Assembly: GCA_014058105.1 (NCBI GenBank)
Contig: JACGCM010000552.1
Location: 1-64,000 of the forward strand
DNA: 64,000 nucleotides
Origin: Kingdonia uniflora
Taxonomy: Eukaryota; Streptophyta; Magnoliopsida; Ranunculales; Circaeasteraceae
Direction: 5' to 3'
A model generated the notes under the pieces. That model was given only the letters and a program-made list of their open reading frames with translations. It searched no databases and was not told the DNA's origin. Shown piece after piece: positions 10,919 to 22,900 of this stretch (the stretch's first letter is position 1; each line of letters begins with the position of its first letter). The position numbers and the translations under genes were made by a program.

Positions 10919-13900
10919 TTATTTTTTGTAGGAAAATTTGGCCTTCTCAAATCGCTCACGAGATTCTGTTTTAGCTGCCACTAAAACATCATCGAGAAAT
11001 CCTCTCTGAGGGAATTCATGGGGTACAAGACTGTGATAGGTCTCAAACTGCTCTTCAGCTTCCTTCTTTTTGTCCAGTAGGCTGTAGATTATACCCTGTC
11101 GTATAAAGAAACTAAGTTAACATTTGACTAATTATTATGATAGACAAAGATAGGAATGATAAAACGATTGCCTGAATACAGAACATCGTCATTCAAGCCA
11201 TGTATAAGAGTTTGGGACAGCTAAACTGTCCAGTGGATTTTATTTGATGGATTGGGATTCATTTCTGGAGAAATGTGGAAGAACTTACTTATCCCTATGT
11301 GAAATTAGAAATAATAGATTCTGAGGATATATTAACATAACCGTATCTAGTTCTTCTGCATGATCTCCAAAAATATTGGTTCAATCGACCTTCTATGGCT
11401 ACATTGAACTTACAATGTTACAAAAGTTCAGATAATTGAATAGTTTCGTTCATCCCGCTGTTGAGTTTTTGATGAGCTTAAGCTCTTCTAGGTTCATAGC
11501 CTTCAGTTTGGTGGTTTCTTGGGGTAATCTGTGGTATCTTTCTTCTTGACTTGTTTGATCTGGGTGGGGTGCAGGATTATCAGTTTCATGTTCATTGGTT
11601 GCTTTGGCTTTTTGCGTTGTCTGGTCAAAGTCTTGAATCTTGGTGTGTTATGCCTTGCCTTTGTGTAGGGTGTAATAAGGTCCGGAGTAAGTTAAATAAG
11701 CCTTTCTACCCCAACAAAAGCATTCTGCTCCTATCTAGGTTTATTGATATTTTAAGAATTAATATGATGTGAATCATCCTCGCATGGTCGTTTCTCACCG
11801 TCTATGGTTTATTTACATTAATATTATTTTGATTCAAGCCTCTCTGCTAGAGATGCTTAGTAGGTTTTAAGGAGTTCCTAATTAACCAACACAAAGTTAA
11901 AAGGGTAATTTTCCCAGTTTCTAGAATATTCCTAATTCGGGTTTACACCCCCTTATGTTCTATAAAAAGAAGGCTAGGTTCTCTATTTTATTTTTAGTTG
12001 ATGATTTGAAGAGAATTCAGTTTAAGCTTTTGTTTACTTTCAATTTGAAGTTTAGTTTGGTGTTTTAGTGTTGGTAAAAACCCTAATTTTAATTAGGTTA
12101 ACGTTTATCAATTTGAGTTCCTGCTTCCGCGACTCAGATTTACGTTAAATTGGCATCAGAGCCAATTAAATTTTCCTTGGAGGAGTTTTGATTTCTAGAT
12201 CCGTGAGATGGTTACATCGATTAAAGAGTTAAATACCAAGTTCGATAAGCTAGTCGAAGCTTTGGTTTTGAAAGAATTTTTACCCCTTCACCTTAAGGAC
12301 CAATTTGGACCAACGACAGTTTCGCCGTCACCAGTCGAAACAACACAAAACCCCAATAACGGGTTGATCGTAGGTTCGAAAGAGCAAGAGGAGTTCGGGA
12401 GTGAAGAAGATGCAAGCAATTCTCGTGTGCGAGGTCGTTCACGTAGGTGGCGCGTGGGTTATAAACCGCTAAAGATCCAATCCAGGCCGAAACCAACACC
12501 CGAGCCAGATCCATACGCCGTTGCCAGACATGGAGATCTCACCGGTGAAGTTGCAGAAGTTGCCGAATTACAAACCCTAATTGCAGGTTTCAAAGGTGCA
12601 CACGAAACAGTTGTAGATAGGAGACCAATTCACAACAGAGAGAGTAACGGAGTCACTGAAAACCTTAACGGAGTCTATGGAGTCCCTAAAATAGGATTTT
12701 TGGTTGGAGTTTACCACCCCCAAAAGTTGCAAACTTGCAAAGGAGAATCGAGATTAGGAGAGATGAAGACCACGTGTGTTTGTTACACTCGGCAGCAAGG
12801 GCACGTGACCCATACGTGAGTTTCTAAAATAAAACCCAAGTCCAACGCATAATCCCAGCCCCGACTCCAGACCTAGTCAACGCGCATGTGTCGCAGGTGT
12901 TGGGCGCGAACCAGAACCCAGAACCAGATCCGCCCGACCATGAAACCCAGCTCCAAACCCCGCTCCAGAACCAGCTCCAATCCAATCTAACCACAGCGTT
13001 GAACAACGTCAAAGTTGAAGAGAATCTCAAACAATGGTTCTCGAATTTAGAGATGGGTAAACGTGGCTTAGGGTTTTACAGTGAAAAAAGCTTCGAAGGA
13101 ACCAAACCACAGTTGTATCGCGAGAGAGAAACAAGAGAGTAGGGCTGTACACGGTCTGGTTCGGTCCGGTTTTGGCCCTAAACCGCGAACCGAACCGCAT
13201 ACCCCGGTTTTTGAAAACTAGGAACCGAAACCGAACCGGCATCAGAAATAACCGGACCAAAACCGAACCAGTTGGTCCGGTTTCGGTTCGGTTTTTCTAT
13301 TCGGTTTTTAGTCCACTGAGCTCAAGTTGAAAGGTGATCCAAATCAAGAAACTCATGGCGGTAATCGTTGAATGGACATCGATGAAACTCACAAGTATAG
13401 ATCTTGTTATCAATCATCGTGTTTCTTGCATATAAATTCACAAGAATAGATCTTGCTCATCATAAATGTTTCTCTTGCATATAAACTCACAAGTATAGAT
13501 CTCTCCCATTCCAATCCCTATCCCAGAATTGTATAGACTGATGTTTGTAGACTTGCACTTTTTGATCATCTTTGACAGCTTTATGGATAGAGCTTGCGAG
13601 ACAAGGACTCCTCCACATTTATGTGATTGTGGTGAATTGAACTTGGTATAGTTTAAGTCTTTAAGACCATTGGGTCCATATATTGTATAGTTTAAGACCA
13701 TAGTTGTCTTCCCCACATATTGTATAGTTTAAGACCATTGGGTCCCACTCTAACACACACACAAAGACGAATAGATTAGAGACACACCCAATCACACAGA
13801 TAAGAGAGAAGACACGAGAACAACAACTCATCTACCTAACCTGCCCCACAGTCACACAGATAAATCAGAGACACCATCTGCCAAACTTGCCCCCATGTCA

Positions 13901-16900
13901 TTTCACTCCCCAACCAAGTTGCATTCTCCTTTGCCTCACGAGCTTCCGGATCTTAGCAATATCAGGTGACATATGCTTAATCCCAACTGAGGAGCGCCTT
14001 AATCTGTTTAAGACACCATGTTGTAAGAACGCCTTGATTTTGTAAGGAGGAGCGCCTTGATCTTTTGGTAATCCTAATTGAGGCCACCAGTCTTCGTTTC
14101 CAGTTGGGCACCATGGTGGTGCCACAGTGTTGCATAAGAGCTAGATAAGAGAGAACTAAGTGTGGTGTCTTGTGGAGGTTACGGAGTTCATATCTTCGAA
14201 TCTAGAGAGAGAGGCCACAGTGGGCAGAGTAGCTAAAGAGAGTCATACTCATCAAAACTCAAAAGTCTTAAGGTGAAACCAAACTCGGTTCGGTTTGGTC
14301 GGTTAACCGGAGTGGGTAACCAGTAACCGAACCTGGCTAGTCCGGTTCCTCACTTTTTGAACCGAGAACCGAACCGGTCCTAATCAAAACCGGAAAAAAC
14401 TCTCGGTTCGGCCCGGTTCGGTTCGGTTTTGCGGTTTTTTTTGTACAACCCTACAAGAAAGAGAAAACTTAACGGAACTTTCATTAGAGTTCAGGGGACA
14501 CAAACGATCAAAGTTTTGGGCATAAGAATAGCTAGTTTGCAAAACCCAGAAAATCTAGTTGCAGGTTGCGAAGCAAGGCTCGAGGAGAGAGAAAGGAAGT
14601 AAACACGTGACTTACATGTGCTGCTTCAAAAGATTCCATACATGGCCCAAATCCACCAACCCGAACTACACATGTGCACAACACGTGATGTACTTCAAAA
14701 TCTCGCCGAAACCCAGCCCACGTTTCACCAGCATAACCATCAACCAACCCATCTAACCATCCAGGCCCACCAACTTCTACCCCAAATTTCAAATTTTGAT
14801 GGGAAGATATTAATTCAACAACATTGCGTGGGCAACACAAGCCAACAAAAATTTGTGTTTGACCCACTCCAGCAGCTGCAAACCCAGTTTACACCAACAC
14901 GTGCGCTTCACAGAAGCCACCACCCGCATGCAAATCACGTGTCCAACCAGACTCAGGAATCATATTTTCACACAGGATTGTGAATTTTTCCCACTCAGTT
15001 ATTCGGACAAACCACCAATATTTAACGAATATCTAGATGTTGATATTAAGAAAGAGTTCGTTGATCCGTTTTGGAAGGGGATCTTAGCTAATTTCAAAAA
15101 ACAGATACCATTGTTTACATTATTTTTTAATGTTCTTCAATATAGGGATATTGGTGACAACATCGCACCCTCACACTTGTATACGACTTTGGCTTACGAA
15201 AAATTCCGAGGCAAAATTCAAGGTTTGAAAACGCGTATGCCACAACAAAAAGTTCCGAGTTCCGTGGTGTTCAAAAACTTGCGATTTTGTAGTCGAAATC
15301 TTCTGAAGACGGGGGGATTTGATGCAAATCGCCGTCGCATGGTCGTTTCTCACCGTCTATGGTTTATTTACATTAATGTTACTTTGATTCAAGTCGCTCT
15401 GCTAGAAATGCTTAGTAGGTTTTAGGGAGTTCCCAATTAACCAACACAAAGTTAAAGAGGTATTTTTCCCAGTTTCTAGAATATTCCTATTTAGGGTTTA
15501 CACCCCCTTATGTTCTATAAAAGGAGGCTAGGTTTTCTATTTTATTTTTAGTTGATAATTTGAAGAGAATTAAGTTTAAGCTTTTGTTTAGTTTCAATTT
15601 GAAGTTTAGTTTTGTGTTTTAGTGTTAGTAAAAATCCTAATTTTAATTAAGTTAATGTTTATCAATTTAAGTTCCTGCTTTCGCGACTCAGATTTACGTT
15701 ATAATAAGACTTAATCGTTCATGGAGGCTTGTATCATCACTCACTGGCCCTCATTTCCCTATGAGTGGTGATCATACTAGTGATTAATATAAATGGGGTT
15801 GGCTGCTGGAATGTGAGGGGTATGTATAGCTCCTATAGGCAAACTGATATTAGAAAATGTGTTAAAAAGCACAATCTGGCTGTTTGGGCTTGTGGAAACC
15901 AAAGTAGTTGAAGCTAATTCTAATAAGGTTGCTAATAAATCTTTGAGGGTTGGGAGATCAAACATAATTATAATTGTACTATTAATGGTTTTGCTGGAAC
16001 CCAAATGTTTTTCAGGTTACTGAGCTGGAGCTTGAGGAGCAAATCATCTCTATAAACGTAAAGATGGAGGATGGTATGACTTTTCATACTTCTATTTTTT
16101 ATGGTAGCTCTGACTATATAAGGACAAAGACTCTCTGGAATTTCATTGTTAATAAAGCTATGATGCTCTTGAAATACTATATAAGGTGACCATGTGTCCC
16201 CTTATATTTTTGTTTTGATTATGGAGATCTTCTCTAGATTTTTGCAAAAACAAGTTAAGCTCATGGAGTTTAATTTGCACCTAAATGTCTTAATCCTTGT
16301 GTATCTCATTTGTGTTTTGTTAATGATTTGATTGTGTATTATGAAGGGTGGATTCCAGACTTCTAACTTTCTTGCTCATACTCTTGATCAGTTTGGCCAT
16401 TTTGCAGGCCTTATAACCTTGATAAACGAAAGATCTATTTTGCAGGGGTTAATACTCAATTAAGCTATGAAATCAGCTATGCTGGAAATCTCTTAAGGAA
16501 CCCTTCATGCCAAATACTTGGAGTTACCTCCAATCACCATCAGACTTAAGGAAAAAAATTGCCTCCCCCTTGTTGAGAACCTTTACCAAAGAGTAAGCTC
16601 TTGTAAAAGGAAGTTCCTCTCTTATGCTGGTAGGCTTACTTTGATTAAATATGTGCTATCTAGTATGCATTTATACTGGATTGGCTGTTTTACACTTGCC
16701 AAGGCTACTATCAATAATCTTATTAATAATCTTATTAGTATTTGTAAGAAGAGAAATTTTAAATACACCCCAAGTTTAATTAGCTCACTCCAGTCTAAGC
16801 TCACCCCACTAATGTATTTGTTAGCTAATTAGCTCACCCTATCTTTAAAGTAAGAAAAACTAGAGTACAAAAATAATAATTTTCAAATAGATCGTCACAT

Positions 16901-19900
16901 CCTTTCGCGACTTAGCTTTTTTATCTTCTATTCTATGATTCAAAACCTCCAAACAAAACGAACAAATAATAGCAATGAAATCAATTTGTGATACACATCC
17001 TACTAATTTTGGTTTTTTTATTCGATACCCAGTACCACTACCTCTCTCTCACACACTTTTAAGCTATCACGATGATCATATGACTTTCATCATTTCATTG
17101 ACGTTTAAAAAATGTTTAACAATCTCTAATTGTTAACATTGCTTATTGATAGCTTCTATGTATAATATCGTGCTATGTGTTTATTGCTTAGATCAAAAGT
17201 GCAACTTGATTTCTTATCGTTTCCCCATTAGTTCGAAATACAATAATACGTCTCATGTTTAATTAAGGTGTAGGATATCACAAACTTTCAAAAAAAAAAA
17301 TGTGATGCTCCTATTTTGAGGGCATACTTGTCTATACCACTTGAGAAATTTTTGTTAGCATTTTAATATTGAACTGGGGTGAGCTTCTAAGATTTTGGTG
17401 TGTTTTTAAAATTTCTCTTGTGGGAAATTTCTTTGGTCTAAGTCTGATTTGGGTAAGAAGAGTGCTATGGTGAGCTCGCTCAATTTTTGCCACCCTTTTA
17501 ATGAAGGTGGGTTAGGTATTAGAGACTTCACTAATTGGAATCTGGCAGCTAATGCTAGGCATGCCGAGAGCATAGCAGCAAAAAAAGACACTTTATGGTC
17601 TAACTGGATACATTGTAATTTGATAAAAAGAAAGAAGTTCCAGACCAAGGAAATATCTGCTGAATGCTCATGGGTTTGGAGGAACATTTTTAGGCCCGAC
17701 CCATTGTTAAAAATACTATTGTCTATACCATTGGCCAGGGCAATGAAACTCTCGTCTGGCATGATCCTTGGCACCCCCTAGGGACTCTTATTAGTCTGTT
17801 TGATAGCCATTTTAGATATGACGCTATCCTGAACTTAGATGCCAAAGTATCTAATATTGTTACTCTTACTACTTTGACTCCTATTAATGGTCGCTATTAG
17901 CTCCCTCAAGTTTGGAGTGAACTGGGTGAAGTTGAACTGGAAGGTGAGGGAGCGGACTAAGTTCATCGGTCACTTATTCCTTCTGGGGAGTTCTCTTTGA
18001 AGAGTTGCTCTAACAACATTAGACACTGTAATCCCACTATTACTTGGCATTCTCTTTCTGGTTCAAAGGTAATATCCCTAGTCATTGTTTTATCTCTTGG
18101 CTTGCTTTTAGGAGAGCCCTTAAAATTCAGGATAAGCTTTTAGGGTGAAGAGTAGTCAATAGGTCTGTTTGTTTTTTTGTTGGAACTCTTGTGAGAATGA
18201 ATCATATTTCTTCTCTTGGCCTTACTCTTTACATGTTTGGAAAAGCTGCCCCAATTCATGACATATAACAGATCTAACCTGAACTCTTGCAGTGAAAAAA
18301 TTCAGTGGTGTATATTAATAACTCAAAAGGCAACACCATTCAAGGAAGATTTTTTAAACTTTGTTTTAATTGTTTCATCTACACCATTAGGGGGGAATGG
18401 AACTCCAGAATATTTGATGAGATTGTCTCCACTGAAGAAGTGTTATATAATAGGATTGTGACTACTGTTAGACTTAAACTTGGTTCTACTTGTATTGAAC
18501 TTTTTAATAACAGTGAAAACAACCTTACTCCTGACATCTGGTCCGTGCAGGTCAAGTAGAAGGAACCTATTTTCATACTTTGCACCTGGAAGTAACCTGC
18601 TATCAACAATGTCAAGCTGATACTGATGGCTCTTTGACTAACCTTGGAGATATTGGTGCTATCTTGAGAACCTGGGAGGAACTGGTCTTTGTGCATGTGC
18701 AGGGAAAGTTGTCCCAAGGTCCATTACCATGCATGAGTTGCAGGCCAATGAAGAAGGTCTAGTTATGGCCTTGAGTAAAGGGTGTAAATTAATAGAGTTA
18801 GGCTGTGATTCTGCTAGTGTGATCAACATGATCAAGACTAACTCCCTTCCCCCTTGGAATGCTAGAAAGATTGTGAGTATCAAAAAGAATATTGAACTGC
18901 TTGAGTTCTTTAGTGCTGACCACTACTTTAGAGAGTCCAACAGAGCTCCAGATAGCATTGCAGACCTCCTCCCTGATTTATGGCATGAAGAAATCCAACC
19001 TAGATGCATTCACTGATGATCTCAAAAGGATATTGAATGAAAATGCTTCTGGAAAAGTGATTTAGGATAAAGTAGTTGCACTCTTTTTCTCTTTCCTATT
19101 CTTTGGTGTTAGGCTCTTTACTTACCCTTGTGCTCTTGAGGTAGGAGAGTTGTCCCCATCTGTACTATCTAGTTTTTTTTAACTTTAATGCTCATTTTCC
19201 CAATAAAAAAAGTCTGAAAGACAAAAGCGAGGCAATGGAATTCAAATTGAAGGTGCGCACAATAGAAATTAGTGACAGATATAGCCCTAAGTAGAGTACA
19301 GTATTGGACAAGGAAAAATAAATCGAAGCAAACAAGGGAGTAAGTCCGATTCACTAGTTGTTTGTTCTTGAATAGTGGGGTATCCCTCACCTATATATAT
19401 GATTGAATTATTTATCTTTTTAATATGAGTGAAAGGGATGTCATAGTCAAAACACCTCTAAACATATAATGCTCCTGTAACTTTACCCATACTGTCAGTA
19501 GAATTACCTGACAAAGATATGGCCGAAAATCCCGAGGGTTATCATTAACCAGGTCTTGGAATTTCTTTAAGCCCTCCTCCAAGTCACCCTGCATGGAGTA
19601 CAAAGTAATATATTAAATACGTAATACTAATTAATAAAGAATATTATGATTGGCTGATTACTTATCAAGACTGGACGTATCTGAGTGCTTGGAATAGGAT
19701 GGATACTAAGGTTGAAACTCTTGAAAATGTTTGTCAACAGCATGCGCAATAAAGTGAAACGATTTTTTTTTGTCTGTTTTGGCGAGCAATAACTTTTTTG
19801 TCTTGTAGTGCGTTAAACAACTCTTCAACAGACTTTTTTTTAGCATTTTTAAGCAGATAAATACATCAAGAGGATCGAAGTGACCACCTTTACAACAAGC

Positions 19901-22900
19901 ATTTGCGCGATTAGAATTCTTATATTGCGCTCCTCGGTGACCCTTTTCTCACGGCAAGCAACTTCCAATGCCTTATTCAACATCTCAAAGGCAGCTGGGC
20001 CTTCATGGTTTTTATGCATGACCAACACCAAACCCTTTAAAAGGAAGTGATTTTGGCATTAAATAAATGATGTTCCCAAAGAAATATAGGCACCAGTTTA
20101 AGCAACAAGAACTAGGGAAAATGATGCAACAAAGCACACAAGACTTGTGAGAAAAGATAAAACAAAATAAGTCACAACAGATTATGCACATATATTCTGA
20201 TATATTCTGGGAAGCAGCTGGGTATATTAAAAATAAAGAAAGAAAGAAAAAAATAGATCTAACACAAAATGCATAGCGATTTTAAAGGTTTATATGTATC
20301 CATTACATGTAAGTGGACAAAAAACAAGCCCTACTATTTATATTTATGCCAATCTCTAACTTTTTCCAAAATATTTGCATAGGCCACTAATAGCCAAGCA
20401 CTCAACCACATAATTTCCCACCGGGATTACCGAATTCTGCCCCATCATATTTATCATTCACTTCGCAAATATCAAGAATAGACAAATGACAACCTCTTAT
20501 CCCAGGCACTCTCTCGAGTCCAGAACTGTAAATGAGCTTTAAATGATAATCATCTTTTAATGATATGGAATATAATATAGGCTCATACGACGGCAATATT
20601 TTCAAGACTCAAGTAAATAGCTTACCTTCTCTAAATGAAAAAAACACTGAAAACAGTTTTTAATTAAAACGTATCTAATGCTTGTAAAACATACTTCACC
20701 ACAAGGTTCTTATCAAACAACCATAATAAACTTTTTCTGCATTCTAATTTGCTAAGCGATGTAACATGAAAATATCTGTCAGTGACATCTCCTTGCTTCT
20801 GCTTCTGCTTCTTCTCATACTTTCTTCGTCCACTATCTTCATAACCACCAGAACACCACATGGAGAGATTCGCTCGCCCCTCTCCTCTTCCAATCTATAT
20901 TGCTCTATAGATTCTTCCATGACAGAGATGAATACGGCGCTGCTCGGAAAGTGGTTATGGAAATTTTGTAATGATATGGATGGCTTATGGGCCGAGGTGA
21001 TTAAGGCCAAGTTTGGGATTGGGGAAACTGCGTGGCTCCCAAACAAGCCATTTTCTACATGTGGGACAAGTTTAAGGAAGGTATCGATATTAACATTAGA
21101 AATGGGCAGAGAGTCAGCTTTGGGCACGATGTATGGTGTGATTCGAGACCACTAGCTCTAGTGTATTCTTCTCTCTACTACAGCTCATCGCGGATAAGTG
21201 TGGCTATAACATGTTAACTAACTTATTGCATACCAGTATACCAACACTACAATCTTTAAACGCATACAGCCTGCAATGCTACTTCCCGTATTGAAGTTTC
21301 CGTTAAAATGGATGACCCTTCAAATTCAATCCGAACTCTACTGGGGGACCTTATATCATTTCCATATAGGTCAGGGCATTACAGTTTCACACAAACATCT
21401 ATATCTCGATAAATTTTATTTTGGATACTTAAATTATTAGTACATTTTCAGTGAGGATTATTGTCATACACTAAATGTAATGTTCCATCAGATCCCTGTA
21501 TCTGCTCCTGCACCTTGTTAGTTGCCCATTTCTTAACACTGGTATACATGCATGCAAATCAAACGCAAAGTAAATTAATAGCATGTTAAGAAACCATACA
21601 TGTAAGGCTCAAAGTAAGAGAGGTCTCTTCTTCAAGATATTTTTGAACAGTCTCCTGGTTTTGCTCAAATATGAAGAGCTTGCAAATGCCTCCACTCCAC
21701 CTCGTCCAGCTTGATATCTATCGGCTCCCTACGTACTCAATGGACTATTTTGTCTTCCCTTTTCTCAAAATATCTATCTGTGACATCTCCTTCTACTTCT
21801 ATAACTTTCTTCCCTGAAAGTGGCCTAAAATTCCAGCCTTGTCTATATTACTTCTTCCCTTGTCCTCTCTAACCACCAGAAAACAATAAGGATAGATTCG
21901 CTCTCCTCACCCTCAGTCTATTTCTGTCTCAAGATTCATCAATGACAGAAGCTGCCGGTCATTTGTACACTTCATGCTTTTTTCTTCTTCCTTTCTTAAA
22001 AGGGCTCGTGCAATAGCCCACAAACCACACGAACTGGACAAGCCGACACAAGGCCGACGGGCTCATACCAACCTCAAACCCCACACGGAGGTGAGATTAG
22101 AACCCTTGACCTCTTGATGGGTGTTTTCACACCATCACCACTAGAGCACAAGGTAGTTGGTTTGTACGCTTCATGCTTCCGGCGTTTACTAGTTAAAATT
22201 TGTTCTAGGGTCTTACCTAGAATCTGACTTATTGGTGAAGACCATTAAATACAAGTCTTCTAGAATTAGTGTGAGTATAACATATTATATCTATTAAGTA
22301 ATATATCAACATTACAATCTTGAAGAAAACTCTGCCTATATAGCTTCTTGCTCGTATTGAACTTTCTGTTAAAATGGGCGAGTCTCCACATTCAGTCCAA
22401 ACAATACTGGAGGTTCATATATCATTTCCAAACAGCACACTATATTACAGTTTGTGTTCATCTAATAATATTTTTCTCAATTTCATTGATGATTATTATG
22501 ATACACCCATGTGTAATGTTCCAAATTTTCTTTTTAGAGATTTCATATACATGTATTATGTTCTAGCACCTTATTAGTTGTTACTTGCTCCTTTTCTAAC
22601 ACATGATTTAAATATCTATACATACAAATCAAAGTCTAAGCAATTAGATAAGAGGTTAAGAACCGTACATGCAAAGCTCTAAGTAAGAGAGGTCTCTCCT
22701 TCAAGATATCCTTAAACAATCTCTTAGCTTTGCTCAAATACCCCACCATCTCATACGCAAGAGCTTGCAAAAGCCTCCACTCCACCTCGTCCGGCTCGAT
22801 ATCTATCAGTCTCTCTACATACTCAATAGACTCTTTAGTCTTCCCTCTTCTCATCTTCCCATACAAAACCACCTTCAAAGCTTCAACATCACTTGGGTTT

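Larger units (their letters stand above)
11765..15701 (+). mobile_element. Complete non-autonomous LTR retrotransposon with 5-bp TSD
   Basis: Two LTRs of about 382 bp (11765-12147 and 15320-15701) start with TGATG and end in TTACGTTA. Identical target duplications TAATA sit at 11760-11764 and 15702-15706. The primer binding site TGGCATCAGAGC follows the left LTR at 12151-12162. A polypurine tract GAAGACGGGGGGA lies just before the right LTR. The interior encodes no protease, integrase or reverse transcriptase. It has one long frame (12208-12819) and broken remnants, and is split by a hAT element. Mobilisation would need enzymes from another element. Confidence 0.92.
11450..19211 (+). mobile_element. 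Degenerate L1-type LINE in intron 3 of the SG1-like gene
   Basis: Plus-strand fragments of a plant non-LTR retrotransposon: the endonuclease start ([18 protein letters not shown], 15781-15900), a decayed catalytic motif FVNDLI near 16310, the reverse transcriptase C-terminal part ([20 protein letters not shown], from about 16625), GGLGIRD near 17515, and an RNase H domain (DGSLTNLG near 18620, HELQANEEG at 18730, [12 protein letters not shown] near 18945). A short A-run at 19205-19211 may be the tail. Later insertions interrupt it (LTR element 11765-15701, MITE 16751-17417), and much of the polymerase is deleted. The left limit near 11450 is a guess; LINE-like DNA before 11765 is not firmly shown. 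Confidence 0.75.
20762..22815. repeat. Partial tandem duplication of SG1-like exon 1 and intron 1
   Basis: Two blocks recur in the same order. Block X is 20762-20940 and again 21768-21960 (TCTGTGACATCTCCTTCTAC type). Block Y is 21190-21730 and again 22268-22815. Right-hand Y includes the functional 3' half of exon 1 and its splice donor. Left-hand Y carries a decayed copy (minus strand, 21598-21730) with stops where the true exon reads AKRLFKDIL and LLLRALH. The X-Y junctions carry different insertions: a LINE fragment on the left and a SINE on the right. Confidence 0.75.

Noticed and set aside
13140..14453. The GGTTCGGTT array considered as an independent satellite
   Set aside because: The motifs are confined to both flanks of one element with 8-bp target duplications, so they are hAT subterminal repeats.
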